Positions 9,597 to 19,009 of a stretch of DNA of 64,000 nucleotides are shown piece after piece. Location of the stretch: assembly GCA_027494135.1 (NCBI GenBank), contig JAOSJK010000001.1, forward strand, positions 1,157,378 to 1,221,377, read 5' to 3'. The first letter of the stretch is position 1; every line of letters begins with the position of its first letter. This DNA is from Acidimicrobiia bacterium (GTDB lineage Bacteria; Actinomycetota; Acidimicrobiia; IMCC26256; PALSA-610). The notes under the pieces were generated by a model, which searched no databases, was not told the origin of the DNA, and was given only the letters and a program-made list of their open reading frames with translations. The position numbers and the translations under genes are program-made.

Positions 9597-10451
9597 GTGA
9601 GCTACGAGCGGACCGTCCTCCTGCTGCGCTGCCCTGACCGACCGCGCGTCGTCGCGACGGTTGCAGCGGCCATCGCCGATGCCGGCGGCAACATCGTCCA
9701 CGCAGATCAGCACCTCGACGCCGCGCACGACTTCTTCGTGCAGCGCGTCGAGTTCGACCTTCCTGCTGGAGCGCACGAGCGGTTCGGCGACGACCTGCGC
9801 GCAGTGGCAGACCGCCTCTCTATGACCTGGGACCTCTGGCGGCCGGGCGAGGGTCCCAACAGAGTCGCGATCCTCGTATCGCAGCCCGGGCACTGCCTCG
9901 TCGATCTCCTAGGGCGCGTAGCCCTCGGCGAGCTCCACGCGGAGATCGCGTGCGTCATCTCCAACCACGACTCCCTTCGGACGCTCGTAGAGGCCCACGG
10001 CCACCGGTTCCACCACGTAGAGGTAGGCGACGGGCCCGATGCCGCCGCGGCGCACGAGCAGGCGGTCGGCTCCCTCGTCGAGGATTCGGGCGCGGAGCTG
10101 GTCGTGCTGGCGCGCTACATGCGGATACTCCCCGCGGAGTTCGTCGAGCGGCACGTCACCATCAACGTCCACCACTCCTTCCTGCCCGCGTTCAGCGGGG
10201 CGCGCCCCTACCACCAGGCCTACTCGCGTGGAGTGAAGCTCATCGGGGCCACGGCGCACTACGCGACGCCCGAGCTCGACGCCGGCCCGATCATCTGCCA
10301 GCAGGTCACCCCGGTGACACATCGCGACGACGTCGACGACCTGCGTCGCATCGGATCCGACCTGGAACGTCTCGTCCTCGCCCGAGCGGTGCACCTGCAC
10401 CTGGAGCGACGCGTGGTGACCTACGCGAATCGCACCGTCGTCTTCGACTGA
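9597..10451 (+). CDS. purU: formyltetrahydrofolate deformylase
   Basis: The enzyme hydrolyses 10-formyl-tetrahydrofolate to formate and tetrahydrofolate. The 284-residue protein has an N-terminal ACT-like domain (LLRCPDRPRVVATVAAAI) and a C-terminal formyltransferase-like domain (CVISNHDSL, LARYMRILPAEFVE, INVHHSFLPAFSGARPYHQAY, GATAHYATPELDAGPIICQ). The HHSFLPAF and GATAHY motifs mark PurU as distinct from PurN by the presence of the ACT domain. GTG at 9597 follows asd by 20 bp and is preferred because the homologous region starts there (SYERTVLLL). Confidence 0.93.
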   Translation: MSYERTVLLLRCPDRPRVVATVAAAIADAGGNIVHADQHLDAAHDFFVQRVEFDLPAGAHERFGDDLRAVADRLSMTWDLWRPGEGPNRVAILVSQPGHCLVDLLGRVALGELHAEIACVISNHDSLRTLVEAHGHRFHHVEVGDGPDAAAAHEQAVGSLVEDSGAELVVLARYMRILPAEFVERHVTINVHHSFLPAFSGARPYHQAYSRGVKLIGATAHYATPELDAGPIICQQVTPVTHRDDVDDLRRIGSDLERLVLARAVHLHLERRVVTYANRTVVFD

Positions 10452-10487
10452 CTCCCCGAGATCGCCGCGACTATCGCGTGGGCGATC

Positions 10488-12487
10488 TCACTCGCGAGCC
10501 ATGTTCGCGAACTTGGTGTACTGATCGAGGAAGGCGAGGCGCGTGGTTCCGACGGGTCCGTTGCGGTGCTTCGCAACGATTATCTCGGCGGTCCCGCGCT
10601 GGTCGGACTCCTGGTTGTAGTAGTCGTCCCGGTAGATGAAGAGCACGACGTCGGCGTCCTGCTCGATGCTGTTGTGCGCTACGACACCGTTGGCGACGAA
10701 GTTGTGGGTGCCCGGAACCGTCGCGTCGAAGACAGGCATCGGCCCGAGCGGGACGACCTCGGAGACACGGTCCCAGAAGACGTCGGAGACGGCGAGGTCG
10801 GCGAGGAACGAGTCGCCGAGCTCCTCTGCGATCCGGTGCATCAACGAGCGCGAGACGCCCTGACGGTAGGCCCGCTGACGCCCGTCGCCGCCGGCCAACC
10901 TCTCGATGAGGTCGTGTGCCCGAAGGCCATTCACCAGTAGCCCCTTGCGCTCCATGTAGTCCCACACGCCACCAGGGATGGTGTCGGCGTGCGGGTCGGG
11001 GTCGGCGCCACCGCGAGCCACGGCGATGCGTGAGCCGGGCCGGAGATCGCCCAGCTGCGACCAGCCCTCGAGAGTCAGGAAGGGATGGTTCGCACTCGCC
11101 CTGACGCACCTGCCCGACCCGAGGCGGAGCTCGAAGACCGGCTTCACACCGCTCTCGAAGACGTGGCTCATGATTCCCGGCACCACGCGCAATCGTTCGT
11201 CGAGCGTGAGCACGGGCACGTCGGTCTCGCCGCTCTCTAGGAGACTCCCCATGCTCACCTGCTCGCGAGTGTCGGCGCGCGTGACGAGCGTGTCGGCGGT
11301 CAGGCAGCCGCTCTCTCTCAGGTCGGCGAGCATCGGACGCTTGTCCTGCCTGTACTCGAGCTGCCTGTTCAGCTGCGAGAGCGTCATGACCGGTGTCTGC
11401 AGCTCGCGGGCGAGGATCTTCAACCCCGCGAGAGCTCGGAGACCTCGACCTGCCGGCTCTCGGCCTTCTTGCCGGAGCTCATCAGCTGCAGGTAGTCGAC
11501 GACGATCAGCCCGATGTCGCCGTGCACGGCCTTCGTGCGACGGGCTTTCGCCCGCATCTCCATGACCGTGCAGTGCGGGTTGTCGTCGATGTAGAACTTG
11601 GCCTCGGCGAGACGCCCGACCGCCTGATTCACCTTCGGCCACTCGGCCTCGGTGAGCCTCCCCGTCGAGAGCTTGCGCGCGTCGACGCGCGCCTCTGCGG
11701 CCAGGAGCCTCTTGGTCAGCTCGAGGTGGTCCATCTCCATCGAGAAGAAGAGGACCGGCTTGTCCATCTCGATCGCAACGTGCGTCGCGGCGCCGAGTGC
11801 GAAAGACGTCTTGCCCTGCCCCGGACGGGCCGCCACCACGATGAGGTTCGACGGCTGAAGCCCCAGCAGCAGGTCGTCGAGGTCGCGGTAGCCCGTCGCC
11901 GCCCCGGTCAGGTGCCCATCGCGCGCGTAGAGGTGCGCGAGCTGGTCCATCGTCCGCTCGAGCGCCGGGTAGATCTGGACGAGCGTGTCCGAGACGCGCC
12001 GCTCGGCGACCTCGAAGACGAGCGACTCCGACCTGTCGAGCACCTCGGCGACATCGTCGACCGGCGAGTAGCCGAGGTCGGATATCTCCCCGGCGACGGC
12101 GATGAGGCGTCGGAGCAGCGCCAGGTCGGCGACGATCTGCGCGTAGTGCGCCGCGTTCGCCGACGCAGGGGTCGCTGCCTGGATCCGCAGGATCACCGCC
12201 CGACCACCCACGCCATCGAGGAGCCCGGCGCTCCGCAGCGCCTCGGCGACCGTGACCGGATCGACCGGCTCGCCCTGGCTGTAGAGCGTGATCGCCGCGT
12301 CGAAGATGTGCCCGTGGGCCGGCTTGTAGAAGTCGCGACTCCCCACGTGCGCCTCGACCGCCGCCATGAGCGCGTCGCGCGAGAGCATCATCGCTCCGAG
12401 CAGCGACTCCTCGGCCTCCAGGTTGTGGGGCGGGACTCGTCCGCCCTCGGGCGGGTGCCGCCGGTACTCATCGATCGATTGGACCAC
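10488..12487 (-). CDS. dnaB: replicative DNA helicase DnaB precursor with in-frame intein (frame break at 11424-11427)
   Basis: DnaB is the hexameric 5'-3' helicase of the replication fork. The N-terminal domain begins PPHNLEAEESLLGAMML; the RecA-like domain has Walker A ARPGQGKTS, Walker B IGLIVVDYLQLM and the motif ending in DLRESG. An intein interrupts the gene exactly there; the C-extein restarts with SIEQDADVVLFIYRDDYY and ends FANMARE. After splicing the helicase would be about 454 residues, the normal length. The four-C run at 11424-11427 is one base short, splitting the gene into two frames. The start is GTG at 12487. It lies downstream of the rplI operon, as in Mycobacterium. Confidence 0.94.
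10671..11306 (-). other. DnaB mini-intein (212 residues, no homing endonuclease)
   Basis: The intein starts with Cys (CLTADTLVTRADTREQ) after ...DLRESG and ends VFDATVPGTHNFVANGVVAHN before Ser of SIEQDAD. Splicing blocks are complete: Cys1, block B SANHPF, block F with D-A-T-V-P-G-T-H-N-F, the terminal His-Asn, and Ser as the +1 residue. At 212 residues there is no room for a LAGLIDADG endonuclease and none is seen. About 75 residues between blocks B and F (DPDPHADTIPGG onward) may be an endonuclease remnant. The insertion point equals that of the Synechocystis DnaB intein (before SIEQDAD). Confidence 0.93.
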
Positions 12488-12860
12488 GCGACCCCGTTCC
12501 CCTGCCCCGGCTGCCCGTGCACTCTCGCACCCGCGGCCTGTGAGCAGGTAGAGGTGAAACCTGTGGATTCAGTGTGGACGACGGCGCCGCCGTACACAGG
12601 TATCCTGCACCCCGGGTACGACGCTCACACCTAGTGGCGCCCGCCCCGGCTCTGCCGGAGCGGCGAACGCCGAGCGTGACCCGCGCCGCTAAGGGCCCCC
12701 TGAAAACCCCGTTCAGGGCTGTGGACAACCGGTGGAAAAGGTGTGCCGCCGCGGGATCTCGCCACGCCGGTCGGGCCCCACGTGACGCCTCGGCGACCGG
12801 CCCCGCGATCAGGCCCCGTCGGGCGGCCGCTCGTCGGGGACGGTGCGGCGCCGGTGCCGC
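12488..12860. other. intergenic region between rplI and dnaB; no gene seen
   Basis: I see no credible coding frame here. It holds a DnaA-box-like TGTGGACAA at 12720-12728 and a small inverted repeat (CCCTGAA ... TTCAGGG) just before it. Reading on the minus strand, this is the leader of dnaB and could hold its own promoter, so possible DnaA control of dnaB is an inference only. Confidence 0.4.
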
Positions 12861-13308
12861 CTACTCGACGGCGGAGACGACGACCTGCAGGAGCGCTGTG
12901 ACGTCGGCGTGAAGGCGCACGGCGATCTCGACCTCGCCGAGCTCCTTGATGGGCTCGTCGAGGGCGATCTTGCGGCGGTCGATCTCGACCCCCGTCTGCG
13001 CCAGAACCGCATCGGCGAGATCCGTCGCTGTCACCGAGCCGAAGAGCTTGCCGCCCTCGCCGGCGCGCCGTCAGGGCGACGATCCGGCCCGAGATGCGCC
13101 CGGCCACCTCGTGCGCCGCCTCGCGCTCGCGGGTATCGCGGATCGTTCGGTTCCGTCGCATGGCGACGGCCTGCTTCGCCGCACCGCGGCCGGCCTTGAC
13201 CGCCAGTCCGCGCGGCACGAGGTAGTTGCGCGCGTAGCCGTCGGCGACGTCGACGACGTCGCCCTTGTGGCCCAGGTTCTCGACGTCGTCACGGAGAACG
13301 ACCTGCAT
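12861..13308 (-). CDS. rplI: 50S ribosomal protein bL9 (frame break near 13066)
   Basis: bL9 binds 23S rRNA near the L1 stalk. The N-domain is clear: [36 protein letters not shown]. The expected continuation [19 protein letters not shown] follows in another frame after a break around 13061-13071, and the C-domain ends [13 protein letters not shown] before a stop at 12861, giving about 149 residues, the family norm. Its ATG overlaps the rpsR stop (TGATG), so the two are translationally coupled. Confidence 0.92.
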
Positions 13309-13868
13309 CAGGACTCCACCTCGTCTACCGCCACCGCATCGGAGGCAGAGGCGCCACCGGTCGCGCCACCGGTTCCGACCGAGGCATCGACGGCAGCCAC
13401 GCCGCCGGCCTCGTCCGCGGTTCCGGCTGCGGCATCGGCGGCGACCATCTCGACCGTGCCTCCGCTCCCCGCGGCGGCCGCCGAGGGGGGTGCGGGCGGC
13501 GCCGACGGCATGGGCCGCCCCTGCACGGCATCCGAGGGCATCCCGCGGTCTCCGCGCTCGCCCCGGTCACCCCGGTCGCGTCCCCGCGGGCCACCCTTGC
13601 TGCGCTGGGTGACCTGCCGCAGGCTGTAGGGCAGCAGGGCCATCTCCCTGGCGATCCTGATCGCACGGGCCACGGCCACCTGCTGCTGCTGGGAGTTGCC
13701 GGTGACGCGCCGCGCCCTGACCTTCGCCCGCTCCGACATGAATCGGCGCAGCAGGTTGACGTCCTTGTAGTCGACGTAGGTGATGCGCTCCGTCGTCAGG
13801 ATCGACGTCTTCTTCTTGGGTATGCGCTTGCGATCATTCGCAGCGGGCTTGCGCCGTTCTCGTGCCAT
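13308..13868 (-). CDS. rpsR: 30S ribosomal protein bS18 with long low-complexity C-terminal extension
   Basis: The first about 85 residues are a normal bS18 ([46 protein letters not shown]). Usual bS18 proteins end there at 75-90 residues; this one continues to 186 residues. The tail starts with an [13 protein letters not shown] repeat and then becomes rich in Ala, Ser, Gly and acidic residues ([32 protein letters not shown]). The frame stays open to a stop that overlaps rplI, so the tail looks genuine rather than an indel artefact, though a lost stop cannot be excluded. Confidence 0.9.
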   Translation of the reverse strand: MARERRKPAANDRKRIPKKKTSILTTERITYVDYKDVNLLRRFMSERAKVRARRVTGNSQQQQVAVARAIRIAREMALLPYSLRQVTQRSKGGPRGRDRGDRGERGDRGMPSDAVQGRPMPSAPPAPPSAAAAGSGGTVEMVAADAAAGTADEAGGVAAVDASVGTGGATGGASASDAVAVDEVES

Positions 13869-13883
13869 CTGCTTCCGCCTGCT

Positions 13884-14378
13884 CTAGAAGGGCTCTTCGC
13901 CGTACTCGTCGTAGCTGTTGCCGGCCGCCGGTGCCGCTGCCGGTGCCGCCGCGGGTGCAGGAGCCTGAGCCGGCGCCGGACCACTCGGGGCGCCGCCGCC
14001 CTCGGGCCCGCGGCGCTCCGTGCGGGTGATCTCGACCGTCGCGAATCGCAGGCTGGGAGCGACCTCCTCGGCGACGATCTCCACGACGCTGCGCTTCTCG
14101 TTCTGCTCGGTCTCCCAGGTGCGGTGCTCGAGGCGTCCGGTGACCACCACGCGGGCGCCCTTGGGGATCGAGTGGCTCACGTTCTCTGCCATCTCGCCCC
14201 AGACCACGACGTTGAAGAAGCTCGTGCGCTCCTCCCACTCATTGGTCTGACGGTTCATCCACGAACGGTTGACGGCGACGCCGACCGTGCACTTCGCCTG
14301 CCCGCCCGCGGTGTACCGGATCTCCGGGTCGCGGGTGACGTTTCCTACGACGGTGACCGTGTTCAGGTTGTTCGCCAT
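13884..14378 (-). CDS. ssb: single-stranded DNA-binding protein
   Basis: The 164-residue protein has an OB fold at residues 3-110 (NTVTVVGNVTRDPEIRYT, ERTSFFNVVVWGEMAENV, KGARVVVTGRLEHRTWE). A flexible Pro/Ala-rich linker (APAQAPAPAAAPAAAPAA) follows, ending in the acidic tip DEYGEEPF that recruits replication and repair partners. It sits between rpsF and rpsR, the standard actinobacterial operon. The frame is intact. Confidence 0.96.
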   Translation of the reverse strand: MANNLNTVTVVGNVTRDPEIRYTAGGQAKCTVGVAVNRSWMNRQTNEWEERTSFFNVVVWGEMAENVSHSIPKGARVVVTGRLEHRTWETEQNEKRSVVEIVAEEVAPSLRFATVEITRTERRGPEGGGAPSGPAPAQAPAPAAAPAAAPAAGNSYDEYGEEPF

Positions 14379-14393
14379 TGTGGGACTCCTCCC

Positions 14394-14728
14394 CTACGCA
14401 TCCGCCGCGTCGGCCTCCGCACCCTTGGGGGGCCCGTAGACCTCCTCGGGGATGCGCAGCACCTTGTGGCGCATGACATCGTCTGCAAGGGAGAGCAACC
14501 GGTTCAGCTCGTCCATCGCCGCGGGCTCCGCTCTCGCCTGCAGGACCACGTAGTAGGCCTCAGTGCGGTGCTTCACCTCGTAGGCGAGCCGGCGCTTGCC
14601 CCAGAAGTCGACTTGGCCGCGCTCGGCGCCCTCGACTCCAGAAGCTGCATCCACCTCTCGACCTCGCCCCGGATCGTCTCCTCTTCCAGGTTCGCGTCGA
14701 GGATGACCATTACCTCGTACGGCCGCAT
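14394..14728 (-). CDS. rpsF: 30S ribosomal protein bS6 (frame break near 14630)
   Basis: bS6 is the first gene of the rpsF-ssb-rpsR-rplI operon. The N-terminal half reads MRPYEVMVILDANLEEETIRGEVERW from ATG 14728, preceded by AGGAGGT. The second half is in another frame: GQVDFWGKRRLAYEVKHRTEAYYV and DVMRHKVLRIPEEV. The break lies around 14625-14640. The reconstructed protein is about 111 residues, slightly longer than usual because of an acidic tail. Confidence 0.92.
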
Positions 14729-14907
14729 CGGCCAGTACCTCCTGTGGGCCGCAGCCCTTGCTGCGGGCTCCCTGGGGGAGCAGGAATCGGTTGTGCCGGC
14801 CGGACCGTGGGCCCGGACGGAACATGTGAGGGTATCAGCAGCACCCCGACGCTTCCTATCGAGGACACCCTACCCCCGGGGTACGACAGCCGCCCCCTCC
14901 CCGTTTG

Positions 14908-14944
14908 GCGTCACTTCCTCGCGGTATGCGCGAGGAAGTGACGC
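14908..14944. repeat. palindromic intergenic repeat, copy 1
   Basis: A perfect 16-bp inverted repeat, GCGTCACTTCCTCGCG and its complement, surrounds the 5-nt loop gtatg. It is preceded by TTTG and followed by AAGAAC, both shared with copies 2 and 3. It lies between rpsF and the DUF192 gene. Confidence 0.9.
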
Positions 14945-14966
14945 AAGAACGAGGGGTTGGGCCGCG

Positions 14967-15509
14967 TCACCCGCACGCGGAGAGCACCCCCGACCCGAGG
15001 CCGCCGGCCGCCGTCTCGAGGGCGTACCTGTAGCGGGCCCGCGATTCGTAGAGCGGGCAGGATGCGTCGTCACCCTCCGGGCACGGGGTCATCCGCTCCC
15101 TGTCCACCTCGCGGCCTCCGGCGTCGTAGAAGCCGATGTCGAGCTCGCGCGGGGTCCCCGCCATCGTGAACGCGCCCCGACCGTCGGTCGGGAAGACGAA
15201 GAGCATCCCGTCGTACGCACCGAGGTCCGTCACGCCGCGCAGGCCCTGCACACGCTCGCCCGGCTCGTCGGCGACGGCGATGCGCATGCAACGATCCCCG
15301 AGCGCGACGCGAGCCTCACCGAACCCGGCCAGTGGGTCGCCGGCCGGGACCTGCGCCGCGAGCGCGCCGTCGAGCACGTCACCCGGTAGCCGGCCCGCAG
15401 GCCCGCCGGCCGGCTCGCTCGAGCGCAGAGACCAGTAGACGACACCGCCGAGCAGCGCCGCACACAAGAGGGCCGGCACCGTCCACCTGACGGCACGGCC
15501 CGCCCTCAC
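14967..15509 (-). CDS. DUF192 protein with N-terminal membrane anchor
   Basis: The 180-residue protein starts with GTG overlapping the panB stop (GTGA). An N-terminal membrane segment or signal anchor is present (VRWTVPALLCAALLGGVVYW). The DUF192 domain follows: CMRIAVADEPGERVQGLRGV, YDGMLFVFPTDGRGAFTMAG and ELDIGFYDAGG. DUF192 proteins are small beta-barrel proteins, usually exported, of unknown function. The close link to panB suggests co-transcription, not a shared function. Confidence 0.85.
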   Translation of the reverse strand: MRAGRAVRWTVPALLCAALLGGVVYWSLRSSEPAGGPAGRLPGDVLDGALAAQVPAGDPLAGFGEARVALGDRCMRIAVADEPGERVQGLRGVTDLGAYDGMLFVFPTDGRGAFTMAGTPRELDIGFYDAGGREVDRERMTPCPEGDDASCPLYESRARYRYALETAAGGLGSGVLSACG

Positions 15510-16422
15510 TGCGCCGGGAGCCTCGGCTGCGCGGTCTCCTCGGGCGGTGCCGCCCCACCCTCGGGAGACGCCGCACCGTGGGGCCCGAATGCCTCCGTCA
15601 TCTGGTCGGTCATGTGATAGGTCTCCGCGCTCGACGGGAATCGACCCTCGTGGACATCGTCGACGAACCGGGCGACGGCCGCCGTCGAGAGGGCCTCGAG
15701 ATCCGCGTACCGACGCACGAACTTCGGCGCATGCCGGTCGGCCGGCGCGAGGCCCAGGAGGTCGTGGTAAACGAGCACCTGGCCGTCGACGTGCCTGCCC
15801 GCACCGATCCCGATCGTCGGCACCGACACGGAGTCGGTGATCATGCGCGCGACGCCGTCGGGAACGCACTCGAGAACCACTGCGAAGCACCCCGCCTCGG
15901 CGAGCGCTACCGCGTCGTCGACGAGGACCTTCGCCGCGTCGAGCCGCTTACCCTGGACCTTGAACCCGCCGAGAGCGTGGATCGACTGGGGGTGAGCCCG
16001 ATGTGGCCCATGACCGGGATCTCCGCGTCGAGGATGGCGCGGACCGCTTCGAGGCGCTTGACACCGCCCTCGAGCTTCACGGCGCCGGCGCCGGCGCGCA
16101 CGAGCGTGGCAGCGTTGCGGACCGTGTCGTCGCGGCTCACGTGATACGAGAGCCACGGCAGGTCGCCTACGACGAGGGCCGTCGGTCGCGCTCTCGCGAC
16201 TGCGCCGACGTGGTGCGCCATGTCGGCGGTAGTGACCGAGAGGGTGTCCTCGTAGCCGAGAACCACCATCGCCAAGGAGTCGCCGACGAGGATCATGTCG
16301 GCACCGGCGCCGTCGACGACCCGCGCCGACGGGGCGTCGTACGCGGTGACCATCACGAGCGGCGGCTCGGAGCCCTTGCGGGCGCGCACTGCAGGCGCTG
16401 TAACGGGTACGGACGAGACCAT
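15506..16422 (-). CDS. panB: 3-methyl-2-oxobutanoate hydroxymethyltransferase (frame break at 15988-15992)
   Basis: PanB makes ketopantoate from alpha-ketoisovalerate and methylene-tetrahydrofolate, the first step of pantothenate (CoA) synthesis. Motifs: VMVTAYDAPSARVVDGAGADMILVGDSLAMVVLGYEDT, VVGDLPWLSY, GAGAVKLEGG, PVMGHIGLTPQS, VLECVP and IGIGAGRHVDGQVLVYHDLLG. The second half needs one extra base in the G run 15988-15992. ATG 16422 is preceded by GGAGGGAACGTG. The product is about 305 residues with a short proline-rich end. Confidence 0.94.
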
Positions 16423-16572
16423 CACGTTCCCTCCACCGTCCAGGGCACACACGGCTCCCGGCGGCAGACCGAGGGTACCGGGATCAGACCCGTCACCGCC
16501 ATGCGGGTGTCCGGGTCGTGTGGCAGGCGGCACAGCAGGTTTCCCGCCCCTCCCCCGGGGCGGCTCCCTCGC

Positions 16573-16935
16573 TCAGCCGGCGTGCCGTCGGCCCAGCAGC
16601 GAGGTGCGCCGCAGGTAGTTCCAGGAGCACTCGAGGCAGACCTCGACGACGTAGTGCGAGAACTCGTCGTGCGCGGCGCCGAGCCTCTCGAGCTCCGCGT
16701 CGATCACGCAGCGCCCGTTGGCGTGCTTCAGGCGGTCTCCGTACACGTAGGAGACGAGGCGCAGCTCCGCTGAGTCGCAGACCGGGCACGTCTCTCCCGT
16801 GACGGTGCCGAGGTTGCGGCCCGCCCTGAGCAGCTCCGGGTGCGCGTCGCAGACGTCGAGCCTCGCGACCGCTCCGCGCCGAAGGTCTCTCAGCACGGCC
16901 CGTCGTGCGAGCGAGTAGTCGATCTCGCGAGGCAT
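16573..16935 (-). CDS. DUF5318 zinc-ribbon-like protein
   Basis: The 120-residue protein MPREIDYSLARRAVLRDL... has two Cys pairs, CPVC (about residue 50) and CLEC (about residue 101), that could bind zinc. The ending SWNYLRRTSLLG matches the actinobacterial DUF5318 family. In Mycobacterium tuberculosis the homologue lies in the same block near ino1, ponA1 and rpsF. No function is known. ATG 16935 was chosen because the conserved region starts immediately. Confidence 0.82.
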   Translation of the reverse strand: MPREIDYSLARRAVLRDLRRGAVARLDVCDAHPELLRAGRNLGTVTGETCPVCDSAELRLVSYVYGDRLKHANGRCVIDAELERLGAAHDEFSHYVVEVCLECSWNYLRRTSLLGRRHAG

Positions 16936-17049
16936 CCGCCGCAGTGTAGGAGCGCTGCCGCACCTACTGGAACGCCCGGTCCTCCCCTGCCCCGAGCCGC
17001 CACACGCGCCCGTCTGCACCGACCGGCGCCATCTGTGTCGCGCCACCGG

Positions 17050-17109
17050 TTGACCTGCCGGGGCCGATCCGCGATAGTGTTGCAAGCGATATATCGGATC
17101 GATATATCG
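17050..17109 (+). promoter_or_regulatory. promoter and palindromic operator of the PadR-ino1 operon
   Basis: TTGACC (17050-17055) and GATAGT (17073-17078) are separated by 17 bp, a good sigma-A-type promoter. Just downstream, at the expected transcription start, are two copies of the 10-bp palindrome CGATATATCG (17087-17096 and 17100-17109) with GAT between them. This AT-rich block stands out from the GC-rich surroundings. It is the likely operator of the PadR-type regulator encoded next, which would repress itself and ino1. Confidence 0.75.
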
Positions 17110-17207
17110 GGACCGAGTCCGAGATCAAGCGAGACCGAGCGAGATCGAGAGCTCCGGCCCTCCTGGCCCGGCCCCACCCCCCATCGAGAGACAGGGAGAC
17201 CACCGCC

Positions 17208-17831
17208 TTGCTCGAGCTCGCAGTCCTCGGACTCCTCCGGGAGCAGCCGCTCCACGGCTACGAGCTGAAGAAGCGCCTCGGCGAGACCCTCGGGTTCCTC
17301 TGGGGGTCTCGTACGGCTCCCTGTACCCCGCCCTGAAGCGACTCGAGCGCGACGGGGCGATCACCGTGGTCGAGGGGGGAGCCCGGCTCCTCCGCTGCAC
17401 CCCCACCGCCGACCGGATCCCTCTCGGGCGACCTGGCCGCCGCACGGCTGCGCCGTCAGCCACGGCCGAGCCGCCGTACCCGGAAGGCCTACGGGATCAC
17501 CGACACCGGCAGGGCGCTCTTCGAACGCCTCCTCGCCGACGACACCGGTGCCCCAGACGACGACCGCACCTTTGCGCTGCGGCTGTCTCTCTGCCGCTTC
17601 CTCTCCACAGATCGCCGTCTGGCGCTCCTGGAGCGCCGCCGAGCTCACCTCGCCGACAGGCTCGCCCGCACCCGCCGGCCGCACACGACGGCCCGCGCCT
17701 CCGACCGCTACACCCGATCGCTCCACGAGCACCGGGCCCGCACCACCGAACACGACCTGCACTGGATCGACGAGCTGATCGCCGCCGAGCGCAGCGACCT
17801 CGCCGAACGACCCGAAGGAGCGACCGCATGA
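17208..17831 (+). CDS. PadR-family transcriptional regulator (two frame breaks)
   Basis: TTG start at 17208 ([24 protein letters not shown]) opens a classic PadR winged-helix domain; [22 protein letters not shown] and [17 protein letters not shown] continue it in other frames. Breaks lie at the G runs 17302-17306 and 17374-17379. The C-terminal part ([20 protein letters not shown] ... [14 protein letters not shown]) is the helical dimerisation domain. The stop overlaps the ino1 start (ATGA). A PadR gene next to ino1 is also seen in Mycobacterium. Confidence 0.85.
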
Positions 17832-18916
17832 GTGCCGCCCCCACCAAGAAGATACGAGTCGCCATCGCAGGCGTGGGCAACTGCGCCAGCAGCCTCGTGC
17901 AAGGCGTCGAGTACTACCGGAACGCAGACGCCGCCGACAGCGTCCCCGGCCTGATGCACGTGGAGCTCGGCGGCTACCACGTGAGCGACGTCGAGTTCGT
18001 GGTCGCGTTCGACGTCGACGCCTCGAAGGTCGGCGCCGACCTCGGCAAGGCGATATTCGCCTCGCCGAACAACACGATCCGGTTCGCAGAGGTCTCCGAC
18101 CTCGGGGTTCCCGTGCTGCGCGGCCCGACCTTCGACGGCCTGGGCAAGTACTACCGGGAAGTGGTCGAGGAGAGCCCGGAGCCCCCCGTCGACGTGGCGC
18201 AGGCGCTGCGCGACGCGAAGGTCGACGTCCTCGTCTCGTACCTGCCCGTCGGCTCCGACGAGGCGCAGCGTCACTACGCGCAGGCCTGCCTCGACTCCGG
18301 CGTCGGCTTCGTGAACGCCATCCCCGTCTTCATCGCCTCGAACCCCGAGTGGGCGCAGAAGTTCACCGAGGCCGGAGTCCCCATCGTCGGCGACGACATC
18401 AAGAGCCAGGTCGGATCGACGATCGTCCACCGTGTCCTCTCGCGTCTCTTCGAGGACCGCGGGCTCGCCGTCGACCACACCTACCAGCTCAACTTCGGCG
18501 GGAACATGGACTTCAAGAACATGCTGGAGCGCGAGCGCCTCGAGTCGAAGAAGATCTCCAAGACGCAGTCCGTCACGAGCCAGCTCGAGCGGGGGATCTC
18601 CTCCGAAGACGTGCACATCGGCCCCTCGGATCACGTGCCGTGGCTCCAGGACCGCAAGTGGGCGTACATCCGCCTCGAAGGCCGCAACTTCGGTGACGTG
18701 CCGCTCAACGTGGAGCTGAAGATCGAGGTCTGGGACTCGCCGAACTCCGCAGGCGTGATCATCGATGCCGTGCGCTGCGCCAAGCTCGCACTCGACCGCG
18801 GCATCGGCGGGCCGCTCCTCGGTCCCTCGGGCTACTTCATGAAGTCTCCGCCCGTCCAGTACACCGACGACCAGGCCCGCGACATGGTCGAGGCCTTCGC
18901 CCGCGGCGACGCCTGA
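17828..18916 (+). CDS. ino1: myo-inositol-1-phosphate synthase
   Basis: The enzyme converts glucose-6-phosphate to inositol-1-phosphate for phosphatidylinositol and mycothiol-type metabolites. The 362-residue protein has [20 protein letters not shown] (NAD site), [59 protein letters not shown] and the lysine-rich catalytic region [10 protein letters not shown]. It is translationally coupled to the PadR gene. The frame is intact. Confidence 0.96.
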   Translation: MSAAPTKKIRVAIAGVGNCASSLVQGVEYYRNADAADSVPGLMHVELGGYHVSDVEFVVAFDVDASKVGADLGKAIFASPNNTIRFAEVSDLGVPVLRGPTFDGLGKYYREVVEESPEPPVDVAQALRDAKVDVLVSYLPVGSDEAQRHYAQACLDSGVGFVNAIPVFIASNPEWAQKFTEAGVPIVGDDIKSQVGSTIVHRVLSRLFEDRGLAVDHTYQLNFGGNMDFKNMLERERLESKKISKTQSVTSQLERGISSEDVHIGPSDHVPWLQDRKWAYIRLEGRNFGDVPLNVELKIEVWDSPNSAGVIIDAVRCAKLALDRGIGGPLLGPSGYFMKSPPVQYTDDQARDMVEAFARGDA

Positions 18917-18935
18917 CACCCCCACCCGTGTTTTG

Positions 18936-18972
18936 GCGTCACTTCCTCGCGGTAGACGCGAGGAAGTGACGC
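18936..18972. repeat. palindromic intergenic repeat, copy 2
   Basis: The same 16-bp arms as copy 1 (GCGTCACTTCCTCGCG and complement) enclose the loop gtaga. TTTTG precedes and AAGAAC follows. It lies in the 93-bp gap between ino1 and a methyltransferase gene, both on the plus strand. Confidence 0.9.
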
Positions 18973-19009
18973 AAGAACGGTTGGGGTGTCGGCGCGCGAG
19001 AATGGCGCC

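Noticed and set aside
14908..14944. Simple rho-independent terminator
   Set aside because: No run of T follows the stem on either strand, and the same flanking bases recur in the other two copies, so a repeat family fits better.
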